Below are positions 6,962 to 15,374 of a DNA stretch of 20,657 nucleotides, in pieces. Both the position numbers and the translations under genes were made by a program. Source of the stretch: a virus; the IMG/VR virus record IMGVR_UViG_3300010430_000536, positions 1 through 20,657 of that record; one strand, given 5' to 3'. Below the pieces are notes generated by a model, which saw only the letters and a program-made list of their open reading frames with translations, ran no database searches and was not told the origin of the DNA. Numbering within the stretch: the first letter of the stretch is position 1; each line of letters starts with the position of its first letter.

Positions 6962-9900
6962 TTACACTACCTCAACGCTTTGCGTATTTCTGAAATTAGG
7001 TATGCCACCACCATCCCATCGCTTCAATCTTTTACTCACATCACGAGTGTCAAACGCTATAACAGTTAATATTCTATCCATAGTATCACGTAATGAAGCT
7101 ATTTCTGCAATGACCTCATCTTGTTGCAATGCTTTCCCTGTGTCGTAATTACTCAATATTTTAGAACTACCCGTAAACTCTAATTCAGGTCCACCACCAT
7201 CCCCGACAATGCGCGCACCACCTGAATGAGTACCACCATTGGCAAATGCGGGAATAGATGCCAAATTGCCTATATTTGGATCGATATTCTGTATCAACGG
7301 TAAACCAAAAAAACCACCTGACAATGCTTCGTCAATAGCAGCGGCAGTATCAACACCGGTTGGTGGTGAAGGCGGTGGTGTCGGTTCGATTATCTCTTGT
7401 GCTTCTAAATTCTTTCTGGCTTGTGCTTCAGCTTGTAATGCAATACCAAACGCACTAACAGCAGATTCAACTGATTGGACACTTGTGTCAATACCTCTTA
7501 ACACATCAATCTGTGTCTGAGCATCTAACGCGATCTGATCTAATCTATCTAATTCAGCCTCATGTTGTTCTGTTGTTAATGTTAATTCACGTTCTAATTG
7601 TTCCTCAGCTGTTCCTATTAATAGTGCAGTGTCCGTTTTAGATTCCGCAATAGCTAAATCAGCACTTTCTTTAACACCCCTGGATTGTTCTACTAGTGCT
7701 GCAATTTGATGGTCTGTTGTTGCTCTAATGACACTCTGTTGTTGCTCTAGCAGTTGTATAGATTTTTCAGCTGATGATTGATGACTTAAACCACTACCTT
7801 CTAGATTAGTCAACAGAGTGTTCGTCAATCCTGTTTGTCTTCTGTAGTCTTCAGCTGATGCAAATTCACTAGCATCTATACTAGCCGCTATAGCTGCATC
7901 ATCACCAGCACCAGTTAGATTACCCGTGATCAAAGCGCGATTTAACCGCTCAAACGCTTTAGCTCTTCTAACTTCTTGACTAGTGGTCTTGGACTGTAGA
8001 GACTCTAACGCTGACGACACCCCGTTAACTTCACGGGTGATATCACTAAGACCGTTTTTAGCTGCATCAAGTGCTATTTTGACAGCACTCAAACGTTCTT
8101 TTTCTATAGCTTTTGCTTCTGTTTTAGATGCAGCTATAGCGGCCAAACGTGCTTTTTCAACAGCGTTAATAGCAGTTATCTCAGATTTACCACGCGACTT
8201 AATATTGTCTATTTCACTTGATGCTTGTTCTTTTCTTTCAGCAGTGACATTTTCAAAGATGTCACTTAATTGGTCTTTTTCAGCTTTAACTGATGCTTTC
8301 AGGGATTGTAATGCTGAATCAGTTGAATCTGCTGCTAAATCTAAGGCGTCAGTTAATAATTCAATGACATCAATGACATCTTCAACTGATTCAATGACAT
8401 CCCCGTTTGCTTCTTCGATCAATCCTACATAGTTTAAAAACTCATCCTGAACACCTAATAACGTGGCTATGTTCTGACGACCTGATTCATTGAATTGACT
8501 TTGTGCTTGCACAAGATCAGCAAAACCTTCAATTGTGTCAGGTAAACCTTCGGTTGCAATATCACCAAGTACATCATTTAATCGTCTAGATGAGTTACTT
8601 AATTGTTCATCTAAGGATAGGAAACTACGTTCAAATCTCAACAACGAATTACTAGCAGCACTAACACCACCTAGTTTATCTATTAGATCGCTGGCTATAG
8701 TTGCAGTTTGATCACCCGCACTTAATAAACTTAGACCTAGTACGTTATACGCTTCATCAGCTAATGCTACTTCAGTGCTAACCCTCGAAAGTGTTTCACC
8801 TAACCCTTCACCAGCACGTTGTAAATCCTTGAGGGATGGGATAGCAGCTGTGACAGTATCATCAAAAACCTTACTGAAAATCGCTTCAAATTCAGCCTGT
8901 GTTGCAGCATCATCTAAACCTTCCAGGCTGATCTTCTGAGTGTCGATAGTTACCTGTGATAGTGCATCCTCAATCTGTTTCTGATCAATACCTAAAGTTT
9001 TAGCGCCTTCAGTCACAGTGTCTACGATGGAGCCGAAAGCGGTGCCAAATTGGTCAGTAACTTCTGATCCCAATGCCTGAAATCTTTCTCTAACATCGTA
9101 GTCATCAAGGTAGTTCTTTCTAACTTTGAATGTAGCGAAGGCTTCAATGACAGTGTTATCAACAAGGTCTGTTAACTGACCGCCTAATATTTGCACGCCT
9201 TCATCAATCTGTTTAGATCGTGATCCGCTGGTAAATAAAGCAGATAAGCCCAATGTACCAGCACTCAACGCTTCTAGACCTAGACCAGCCGATGTACCTA
9301 ACCCAGTACCACCACCTGACGGTAATTGAAATTCAATATCTTCAATCGCTTTAGCAGTGACAGTGGTTATATTGCCTATACTGTCATTCAATTCACGAAT
9401 TGACAGCAACATATCGGAATTGATATTAACTAATGAGTCAGTTGCACTAGCTATGATTGCATTAGATGCATTAATTGAATCAGCTTTTTCATCAATACTA
9501 CCTAACACACTGCCGGTGCCTTGTTCCTCTTGTCGTTGCTCTGTGGGATCAACAACATCACCACCAATCAGGTTACCTATTCCCGTGACCAAACTCCCAA
9601 CAATACCACCAGCTAACGCGCCACCAATAGGCGCTAATGCCCCTGATAGTGCTGGTATTGAATCACCAAATGATTGAGTCAACGAATCTTGAATTGTGCC
9701 TGAAACGCCTTTACTGACTGAATTAGCAAGTACCCCTGCTATTGTGTCACCAATACCACCCCAATCACCTGATACAATAGCATCCTGTAATGAATCACCT
9801 ATTGAATCAGCCGCTGATTCAAATGCAGTACTAAATGCATTGCCTGATTCATCACCAGCTTTTTCAAACTCACGTTCCAACTTGCTAATTGTGTCAGCGG

Positions 9901-11200
9901 CTGTATTAGGGTCAATCAGACCTTTGAATGTAGCGTCTTGTATAATCGCTATTTCATCTTTTATCTTTCTTAATTTAGCGCCTACAGGGTCTAATTTATC
10001 AACTATGTCAGTGGCTGATTTACCTAATGCTTTATTAGACTTAATTAAATCGTCTGTTTCTTTCCTGTTCTTCTTCTTTTCTTCCTGATCCTTCTTGATT
10101 GCGTCTTTCTGTTTCGCTATTGCTAAAGCTGTTGTTTTAATTTCCTCACCAAGATCAGATTCAGCATCAACCCCTGCCTTACGCAAAGCAGTAGCAACAA
10201 CCTGTTCATCATTAGTCTTACCCAATAGATCAAGTTCAGCCTGCAAATTGGATAAAACAGTAGTTGCAGTTTTAAGGCGTTTTTCATCAAGTGCCTTTTG
10301 TTCACGGGATTGTTTTATTATTGTGTCAGATGCTTCAATTTTTCGGATTTGTTCAACTACTAAAGCCCGTTCAATATCCGTTAATTCTTCACCTGTTGCT
10401 TTTAACTTGACTGTTTCAGCTTGTTGAATCGCTAACAGTTCAGTCACATTAGCGGTGTTTTCAGCCTTGATTTTTAATATAGCCGCTTCATTTTCTAATG
10501 ACGTGATGTAACGGTTGAAACGTTCATCACCTTCACTAGCCGCTAATTCATCACGCTGTGTAATTAGTTTCTGTAGAATAGTCGCTTGGTCATTTAATTC
10601 TTTAGAGGCGCTTGCTATAGATTCTTTAGTGATACCTAATGCTTTACGGTTCTTTTCAGCAGATGTGGCGAGTCTTAACCATGATGCTGTTGCTTCATCG
10701 ACAATTTCTTGTTGCTGTTTTATATCGGCGTTTAATCCTTCTATCTTGAATCGATTAATACTATTACGAGTACTGTCAATTCTAGATTCAAATTCTTCTA
10801 ACTGTTTAGTAGTTTCATCTAATTCATCAGTTGTTTCAGACAATGAACGTACTAAAACCCCACTAACAGCCGAGCCAACAGCAATAATACCACCGACTAT
10901 TGCACCTGTTGGGCCGAATATAGAAGCTATTTGTGAACCCTGCTGACCAAGTACAGTTAATGCGTTTGTACCGCCTTGTAATTGTACGGCAACATCTTGT
11001 ACCTGGAAACCGAGTTGACCGGCTGCAAATCTCATATTTTTCATGCCACCAGATGCAGCTTTTTTACTCGCTTTATCTAATTCATCAGTGGCAAGTTCAG
11101 CACGTTGGGCCGATTCACTAAAATTATCTAGGTTGGTATCGGCTGTTAATACCTCGGTAGAGTCTACCTTCACTTTAAGTTTTGCGGTATCTTCAGCCAT
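6962..11200 (-). CDS. Tail length tape measure protein
   Basis: At 1412 residues, by far the largest gene, placed directly after the frameshifted chaperones as in lambda-like phages. The N-terminus is helical; residues about 57-117 carry the conserved segment of this family, with GQLGFQVQDVAVQLQGG and LGQQGSQIASIFGPTGA, then a hydrophobic stretch near 99-117. A second Gly/Ala-rich hydrophobic stretch lies at about 513-547. Long charged coiled coils occupy most of the rest, and near 1318 is the typical end motif with FANGGTHSGG and GDGGGPELEF. It sets tail length and is ejected before the DNA. Using the usual figure of roughly 0.15 nm per residue, the tail would be about 210 nm. AAGGG precedes the ATG. 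Confidence 0.96.
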   Translation of the reverse strand: MAEDTAKLKVKVDSTEVLTADTNLDNFSESAQRAELATDELDKASKKAASGGMKNMRFAAGQLGFQVQDVAVQLQGGTNALTVLGQQGSQIASIFGPTGAIVGGIIAVGSAVSGVLVRSLSETTDELDETTKQLEEFESRIDSTRNSINRFKIEGLNADIKQQQEIVDEATASWLRLATSAEKNRKALGITKESIASASKELNDQATILQKLITQRDELAASEGDERFNRYITSLENEAAILKIKAENTANVTELLAIQQAETVKLKATGEELTDIERALVVEQIRKIEASDTIIKQSREQKALDEKRLKTATTVLSNLQAELDLLGKTNDEQVVATALRKAGVDAESDLGEEIKTTALAIAKQKDAIKKDQEEKKKNRKETDDLIKSNKALGKSATDIVDKLDPVGAKLRKIKDEIAIIQDATFKGLIDPNTAADTISKLEREFEKAGDESGNAFSTAFESAADSIGDSLQDAIVSGDWGGIGDTIAGVLANSVSKGVSGTIQDSLTQSFGDSIPALSGALAPIGGALAGGIVGSLVTGIGNLIGGDVVDPTEQRQEEQGTGSVLGSIDEKADSINASNAIIASATDSLVNINSDMLLSIRELNDSIGNITTVTAKAIEDIEFQLPSGGGTGLGTSAGLGLEALSAGTLGLSALFTSGSRSKQIDEGVQILGGQLTDLVDNTVIEAFATFKVRKNYLDDYDVRERFQALGSEVTDQFGTAFGSIVDTVTEGAKTLGIDQKQIEDALSQVTIDTQKISLEGLDDAATQAEFEAIFSKVFDDTVTAAIPSLKDLQRAGEGLGETLSRVSTEVALADEAYNVLGLSLLSAGDQTATIASDLIDKLGGVSAASNSLLRFERSFLSLDEQLSNSSRRLNDVLGDIATEGLPDTIEGFADLVQAQSQFNESGRQNIATLLGVQDEFLNYVGLIEEANGDVIESVEDVIDVIELLTDALDLAADSTDSALQSLKASVKAEKDQLSDIFENVTAERKEQASSEIDNIKSRGKSEITAINAVEKARLAAIAASKTEAKAIEKERLSAVKIALDAAKNGLSDITREVNGVSSALESLQSKTTSQEVRRAKAFERLNRALITGNLTGAGDDAAIAASIDASEFASAEDYRRQTGLTNTLLTNLEGSGLSHQSSAEKSIQLLEQQQSVIRATTDHQIAALVEQSRGVKESADLAIAESKTDTALLIGTAEEQLERELTLTTEQHEAELDRLDQIALDAQTQIDVLRGIDTSVQSVESAVSAFGIALQAEAQARKNLEAQEIIEPTPPPSPPTGVDTAAAIDEALSGGFFGLPLIQNIDPNIGNLASIPAFANGGTHSGGARIVGDGGGPELEFTGSSKILSNYDTGKALQQDEVIAEIASLRDTMDRILTVIAFDTRDVSKRLKRWDGGGIPNFRNTQSVEVV

Positions 11201-11209
11201 TTCACACCC

Positions 11210-11997
11210 TTAGAATAAGTTTTCAACTTTCTGCGTTCTGGTTTCCCTGATGTAATCCATCAGTTCACCAAAAGGCGGTTTACAATCTCTTGTCTGGCTA
11301 ATACTGTGTTGTTCACAATACTGTTGAGATAATTTGATTAACAACCTAGATTCCCATGGTTCAACCACAGTTGCTGTGTTATTAATCCATGCGTTCAATT
11401 CCTGATGTGTCAATGGAGTCAAACCCATCCCACTACATGAAAATTTCCCTAATTGCCGCCACCATTCAATAATATGAGTATAATTATCTACTGGTGGTAA
11501 CTTTGTTTCAAGTTTTAAACGTTGTCGAGTAGCTAGCCGGGTTTCATTGTCGTCACCATCACAGGTGTTTAACCATGCGAGGTGACGAACATATATAACT
11601 AACTGACTTTCTACTCTTGAATAAAAAGGTCCATGCGAGCCAACGCTTTATTTATCTGTTTTTTAATCCACCAGACATCAAGCGCCTTCAGTTTGTCGTT
11701 AGGGTCAAAATCACCAAATTCAGTTTCTAACCCTTCCATGTTATTAAACTGTTTTATCCCATGTGATATTAATTCGTTTCTAGACTTATCAATGTCTTCA
11801 TCTTCGTCTTGGTCGCTGACTTTCTTCAGCGAATCATTTACCGCATTATTCCAATGTGCAGTATGAGTGCCATATATAACAGCCTCCATAGGCTTAGATT
11901 TATCAGGCTTACCCTTTTTATCCAGTGCAAAAAGGGGTTCACCACCTACAGGATGTTTAAATTGATATTTAGTTGTTTCATCAAATGCAATCTTCAT
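11210..11997 (-). CDS. Tail assembly chaperone G-T, made by -1 frameshift
   Basis: The long chaperone is read from ATG 11997 through the first 125 codons of the short form, then shifts to the -1 frame near 11623-11628 and continues to a stop at 11210, giving about 262 residues. The -1 frame is open only from 11647 (just after an in-frame TAA at 11648-11650) and has no ATG before 11428, so it needs the shift. Its product is protein-like and typical for this family: a segment with IIEWWRQLGKFSCSGMGLTP, then LTHQELNAW and a helical LSQQYCEQ region. Chaperones of this kind coat the tape measure protein during tail assembly. The gene sits between the tail tube and tape measure genes, as expected. 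Confidence 0.88.
11611..11997 (-). CDS. Tail assembly chaperone G (short, unshifted form)
   Basis: The 128-residue zero-frame product, ending with LARMDLFIQE at a TAG just after the slippery run. It starts at ATG 11997 with AAAGGA about 10 nt upstream. It is charged, with an acidic patch (DQDEDEDIDKS) and a C-terminal helix with WWIKKQINKAL. In lambda-like phages the short G form is made in excess and the frameshifted G-T form is minor; the same is inferred here. Located between the tail tube gene (behind a terminator) and the tape measure gene. Confidence 0.88.
   Translation of the reverse strand: MKIAFDETTKYQFKHPVGGEPLFALDKKGKPDKSKPMEAVIYGTHTAHWNNAVNDSLKKVSDQDEDEDIDKSRNELISHGIKQFNNMEGLETEFGDFDPNDKLKALDVWWIKKQINKALARMDLFIQE
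11622..11629 (-). promoter_or_regulatory. Probable -1 programmed frameshift site
   Basis: Minus-strand sequence CCTTTTTA, read in frame as GAC CTT TTT ATT. Moving back one base gives CCT TTT TAT, which enters the long downstream frame. The TTT tRNA re-pairs perfectly. It is the only strong homopolymer run in the stretch where both frames are open (11614-11647). It is not a canonical GGGAAAG-like heptamer, so the exact slip codon is uncertain. Confidence 0.75.
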
Positions 11998-12025
11998 ATT
12001 AATAATTCCTTTCTATCAGCAAGGT

Positions 12026-12084
12026 AAAAACAGGTAGCAGGGGTTGAAGAGACCCTTTTCAATTGTTGCCAATCTAGCTACCTG
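12026..12084 (-). terminator. Intrinsic terminator/attenuator after the tail tube gene
   Basis: An 8-bp perfect stem (CAGGTAGC with GCTACCTG, at 12077-12084 and 12031-12038) is followed on the minus strand by TTTTT at 12026-12030. An inner stem AGGGGT/ACCCTT (12039-12044 with 12052-12057, one G-T pair) lies inside the 38-nt loop. It sits between the abundant tail tube gene and the low-abundance chaperone genes, so partial termination would lower downstream expression. Confidence 0.75.
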
Positions 12085-12100
12085 AATGGGGGTGAAAATA

Positions 12101-12826
12101 TTACACGGCTGGTAATATTGTTGCCACATCTAACACAGCTGGGGCGCTTTCTGTAGGTCCGACAACCGTTAACGTCACGGTATCAGCAACAATGTAACCC
12201 GTCCCTGTATTAGTCACGGTAGCCGCTGTAACAGCCCCTGCAACTAATGTGACCTCAAACTCAGCACGTTTACCATCACCGCTAGTAGACGCCTGTGTTG
12301 CCGGGAACACTCCATCGGTTAGACCTGTGAATGTACCACCATCATTGATAGTTGCGGTTAACACACCTGTATTCAACAATCTAATGATATCATTGCAGAT
12401 ACTAGCGGACACCGTTGAACTGACTACTGACTCAGCAGTACCGTCAGCTTCAGTAAAACTCAACACCTTAGCTGTGAAATACGTTATGTTTCCATTCTGA
12501 TATGTCAGTTCAAACGAGACAGCCGTATAAATATCATTGTATTCAATCAATGCAGCTTGCCCATCATTAGACAAATCACGACCTAGTTGTATATCACGAT
12601 TACCCTGTGAAAACGTAGTTTTTAGCGTTTCAACTTCAGCTGTCTCAAGCGGTGAATGATCGGTACTATTCCATGCCTTACCACCTTCACCTGCATCAAC
12701 AACTTGTGCAACTGTAATCCAGTCACTGAGAGCTTGAAACCCCACAACGTCATGAGTAGCGGGTAGAGTAGGGCTAACCCGGATTCTCATGCCTGATGCG
12801 GTTATTACATTACTTTCCGTAGACAT
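12101..12826 (-). CDS. Major tail (tube) protein
   Basis: A 241-residue protein in the tail tube position, just before the chaperone genes. Residues about 1-150 look like a tube domain (alternating strands, MRIRVSPTLPATHDV near the start, YTAVSFELTYQNGN in the middle). Residues about 155-225 form a separate small beta domain with INDGGTFTGLTDGVFPAT, a GAVTAATVTNTGTGY segment and DTVTLTV, a pattern seen as an add-on in phage virion proteins; it is probably displayed on the tube surface. GGAGG lies 8 nt before ATG 12826, so this start is chosen over an in-frame start at 12847 inside the preceding gene. It is probably the most highly expressed tail gene, with a terminator following. Confidence 0.87.
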   Translation of the reverse strand: MSTESNVITASGMRIRVSPTLPATHDVVGFQALSDWITVAQVVDAGEGGKAWNSTDHSPLETAEVETLKTTFSQGNRDIQLGRDLSNDGQAALIEYNDIYTAVSFELTYQNGNITYFTAKVLSFTEADGTAESVVSSTVSASICNDIIRLLNTGVLTATINDGGTFTGLTDGVFPATQASTSGDGKRAEFEVTLVAGAVTAATVTNTGTGYIVADTVTLTVVGPTESAPAVLDVATILPAV

Positions 12827-12840
12827 AGCGCCTACCTCCG

Positions 12841-13230
12841 TTAGCAAAAATTAATATAAGGTATGGAGACTGGCGTTATCTGCCAACCACCATCAAAAAA
12901 AGAAGACGCAACACTACCGGGCGCTTCTATTCTCACACCGTCAAGTTGTAGGTTTCTAGGAAATCCATCCAATATCACTTGTGCAATATCTGATGATAAT
13001 ATTTCACCCTTGCCTTTCTTGACGAACACAGACACCTGAAAAATGCCTGCTTCCTTGTCGGTAGATACCTGATCAACCGCTAAGGTGGTGCTAGGTAAGA
13101 CAGTCACAACTAAATGACTATCATTTGGTACATCTGCCTCAATGTTAGAATAGTAAACATCAACACCAGCAGGTAAAACCAAACTGTTCAACTGTTCAAT
13201 CAATGAGGTTTTGATCTGACTAAGTGGCAT
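12841..13230 (-). CDS. Tail terminator protein (DUF4128/gpU-like)
   Basis: A 129-residue protein whose pattern fits the tail terminator family: an N-terminal helix (SQIKTSLIEQLNSL), a strand with VDVYYSNIEADVP, a HLVVTVLPSTT strand, then GIFQVSVFVKKGKGE and a helix leading to ILDGFPRNL. These proteins cap the tail tube and join it to the neck. Its position, immediately before the tail tube gene and after the gp10-like protein, is the usual one. It overlaps the preceding gene by 11 nt. The ribosome binding site is weak, suggesting translational coupling. Confidence 0.8.
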   Translation of the reverse strand: MPLSQIKTSLIEQLNSLVLPAGVDVYYSNIEADVPNDSHLVVTVLPSTTLAVDQVSTDKEAGIFQVSVFVKKGKGEILSSDIAQVILDGFPRNLQLDGVRIEAPGSVASSFFDGGWQITPVSIPYINFC

Positions 13231-13681
13231 TTCTTACAGCCTCTTTAACAATTGATTGAAATTCTAATACGGTTAACCTAACCATTCCTTGGGGTGCCTG
13301 TGTTGAATAACCGTATTCTATCCTTCTAGCATAAGACATCGGATTAGCTAAGAACGCAACTTTACCGGGTGCCTGTTTAGCAATTATTTTCACGCTACCC
13401 AATGCATTAGCCGCTGTGACATTAGGTGGGTTAACAGGTAGAACGTTGTCACCCTTACCTATACCAGCTTGCCAGTTGTTCACGAGTGAACCCGGTTTAT
13501 AATTAGGTGAAAACTCTAATACATTCATACCATCGGGAATACTTGACCACAGTGATTTATCGCCTATTGGTGTACGGCTGATGATTCTAGTTGCAAGACG
13601 TATGAAAACAGTACTAACAATGTTACGATGTTGTCGTTTTGTTTCTTTTGTCCATTTACTGACATCACCACTGAAGCTCAT
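13220..13681 (-). CDS. Tail completion / neck protein (HK97 gp10- or lambda gpZ-like)
   Basis: A 153-residue protein with family features: an N-terminal helix with TKETKRQHRNIV, IISRTPIGDKSLW, a VNNWQAGIG element, then YARRIEYGYSTQAPQGMVRLTV and a C-terminal helix. The combination 'TPVDTG-like ... NW ... YA..iEyG.S.qaPqGMV' is typical of HK97 gp10-type and minor tail protein Z families, which act at the head-tail junction or tail completion. The start overlaps the TAA of the gene before it (TAATG). Confidence is good for the family group, lower for the exact role. Confidence 0.85.
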   Translation of the reverse strand: MSFSGDVSKWTKETKRQHRNIVSTVFIRLATRIISRTPIGDKSLWSSIPDGMNVLEFSPNYKPGSLVNNWQAGIGKGDNVLPVNPPNVTAANALGSVKIIAKQAPGKVAFLANPMSYARRIEYGYSTQAPQGMVRLTVLEFQSIVKEAVRNAT

Positions 13682-14016
13682 TACACCCTACCCTGTACAA
13701 CATACATGAATGGGTCATCACCCGGCATGACATCATCCACGCTCATAATTTCGTATTCAACACCCTTGTCAACTATCTTACCCTTCTTGTCAATCACAAT
13801 GTCAGATATGATAGCGAATTCAGTGTCGTTACTCGTGATTATTGAACCATCGCGTTCACTGGCATCAAAATCAAACTCTATCAGATATATATCTGTATCA
13901 ACAGGTGTTTGTGTTGGGTTATAGTCAGGACCAGAATTTACGAAAGTTCTATAGGTGGCGATTCTACCACCACGTTTAATCAATTGTTTGATTCTAGTTG
14001 CGAAACCATCAAACAT
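13681..14016 (-). CDS. Probable head closure / neck protein
   Basis: A 111-residue protein located between the connector-like gene and the gp10-like gene, where head closure proteins are usually found. The N-terminus is a short helix (MFDGFATRIKQLIKR) followed by a beta-rich body with YRTFVNSGPDYNPTQTPVDT and a strand IYLIEFDFDAS. No diagnostic motif is seen, so the role rests on position and size. ATG 14016 overlaps the preceding TAA (TAATG) and has AGGG upstream, so it is preferred to GTG 14025. Confidence 0.72.
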   Translation of the reverse strand: MFDGFATRIKQLIKRGGRIATYRTFVNSGPDYNPTQTPVDTDIYLIEFDFDASERDGSIITSNDTEFAIISDIVIDKKGKIVDKGVEYEIMSVDDVMPGDDPFMYVVQGRV

Positions 14017-14399
14017 TACATACACCCTGGAAAATTGATACTCAATGGCATCTTACCAATCTGTGATAAACAACCGCCTGACATCATGTTCGCAGTCTGA
14101 CCGAATGATGTACTCATGATATCATTACCTGTTGCTTTCGGTGTTAAATACTCAACTGAATATTTACCGCGCAACGACTCTTTTGATATTGTAGCACTCG
14201 ATTGACCCACGGTTGATGTGACTAACAGATGTGATGTGATATATATATGTATCTGATCAACACATTCTTCTGTCATCTCAGCTGTACAACTGGTGATTTG
14301 AGCCATTATACAACTAGCTGCAATAATAAATGGCGTGATAGCATTGTCTTCCAGTTCACTACCTGTGATATCACGCACCTTCTCAGGGCATATCGACAT
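14016..14399 (-). CDS. Head-tail connector (DUF4054/gp6-like)
   Basis: A 127-residue, mostly helical protein. After ITPFIIAASCIMAQIT and a Cys-rich helix comes a HLLVTS segment, a Ser/Gly stretch and RGKYSVEYLTPK; the order 'helix, HxL, G.vs.sy' matches the DUF4054 / HK97 gp6-type adaptor family, which sits under the portal. It has six cysteines, unusual compared with neighbours. ATG 14399 has GAAGGAG 10 nt upstream; TTG 14408 would be too close to that site and is rejected. Confidence 0.68.
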   Translation of the reverse strand: MSICPEKVRDITGSELEDNAITPFIIAASCIMAQITSCTAEMTEECVDQIHIYITSHLLVTSTVGQSSATISKESLRGKYSVEYLTPKATGNDIMSTSFGQTANMMSGGCLSQIGKMPLSINFPGCM

Positions 14400-14400
14400 A

Positions 14401-14835
14401 TCAAACAAACTCCTTCGGTACTCTGTAATACATCACAGTGACTAATATATCACCGTCATTAGTCACGGCGTTAATCCATCGTCCAACAGGAACAATAAGA
14501 TTCAATCCAATGTATGAAACATTTGACGATCTGATTAACTGTGGTGCAACGATACCTTTAATCACAGTTAATGAATCTGGGCCATCGGATTCATATATTA
14601 GTATATCAGCCGGTGTTGTATTACTGACATTTTTATCGGCATTGACTATTATACCAGTGATCACAATGGATTCACCGGTTGATGGAGTCAGCATGTTGAA
14701 CGCAACATTATTGGCAGTTAATCTTTCTAATACTGGTTCACTATATGCTAATGGCGCAGTGACCAATTGACCGTATTTAGTCACTTTAGCGCGTACATCG
14801 TCATGTTCACCTGTAATTTTAACATTTAACGACAT
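14401..14835 (-). CDS. Beta-rich virion protein, probable head/neck decoration
   Basis: A 144-residue beta-rich protein with the pattern KYGQLVTAPLAYSEPVLERL near residues 20-40, then FNMLTP, a SIVITGIIVNADKNV strand pair, ILIYESD and GLNLIVPVGRWINAVTNDGD. I recognise this as a type found in phage structural clusters but know no established function. It is the last of the island of beta-rich genes before the connector gene, so a decoration or fibre role on the head or neck is inferred. TAATG overlap with the gene before it. Confidence 0.7.
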   Translation of the reverse strand: MSLNVKITGEHDDVRAKVTKYGQLVTAPLAYSEPVLERLTANNVAFNMLTPSTGESIVITGIIVNADKNVSNTTPADILIYESDGPDSLTVIKGIVAPQLIRSSNVSYIGLNLIVPVGRWINAVTNDGDILVTVMYYRVPKEFV

Positions 14836-15374
14836 TACAGTAACCCATCAACAATTGATATCAAACCTTCAACTGTTACCGCCGCTGAACTTCTGAATGC
14901 TATGGCTTTACCCTGTGGGACAATGATATTTGATGTTGTTTTCAGATTGTTTCGCGCGTTAGCTGTTGATATTTTTTCGAAGAACAGTACACCCTCTGAT
15001 GTTAAACCTGTGATGTTCTCATCAGAACTAACATCAGCGGTTAACGTTTTTGGACTACCTAGGTTTCTATTAACTGTGATTATTGGTGACTCGCTTGAAT
15101 AGACCGGCGTACCTGATACCTCTTCGTAATATAGTGTAGTTGGTGCTGATGCCGATACTCTAAAGTCAGTGAAGAAAATGTCAGTAATACCGTTATTCTT
15201 GAAATAAAAGAAATAATCATCAGTACCAGCTACAGCGACAGAGAAGTAAGCACTATGCATCCCACCATCCTTATTCAACTGCTTGTCTTCAGGTTCTGAA
15301 ACTGCAAACGCTGTGAGTCTTCCACAATCATCAACTACAACTATTTTACCGTCTGGTCCTCTTATATCAGCCAT
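14835..15374 (-). CDS. Beta-rich virion protein, paralogue of the next upstream gene
   Basis: A 179-residue protein. The N-terminus has GPDGKIVVVDDCGRLTAFAV followed by SEPED, which lines up with the same region of the 197-residue protein encoded just before it (DGNTAIVDDSGRLTTKAV). Both continue with strands ending in a Phe/Tyr-x-KNN element (YFKNNGITDIF here). The rest is beta-rich and ends with VPQGKAIAFRSSAAVTVEG. Probably a duplicated head or neck decoration/fibre protein; no enzyme motif is seen. Confidence 0.72.
   Translation of the reverse strand: MADIRGPDGKIVVVDDCGRLTAFAVSEPEDKQLNKDGGMHSAYFSVAVAGTDDYFFYFKNNGITDIFFTDFRVSASAPTTLYYEEVSGTPVYSSESPIITVNRNLGSPKTLTADVSSDENITGLTSEGVLFFEKISTANARNNLKTTSNIIVPQGKAIAFRSSAAVTVEGLISIVDGLL

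Noticed and set aside
9357-10946. Several plus-strand ORFs opposite the tape measure gene
   Set aside because: Ser/Ala/Leu-rich shadow frames with no ribosome binding sites, lying on top of a clear 1412-residue gene.
11210-11428. Stand-alone 72-residue gene
   Set aside because: The same frame is open and family-like far upstream of this ATG; it is the end of the frameshifted chaperone.
11210-11997. Chaperone region as a broken gene or sequencing error
   Set aside because: A -1 frameshift at this exact place is normal for tail assembly chaperones, with a homopolymer slip site and both frames protein-like.
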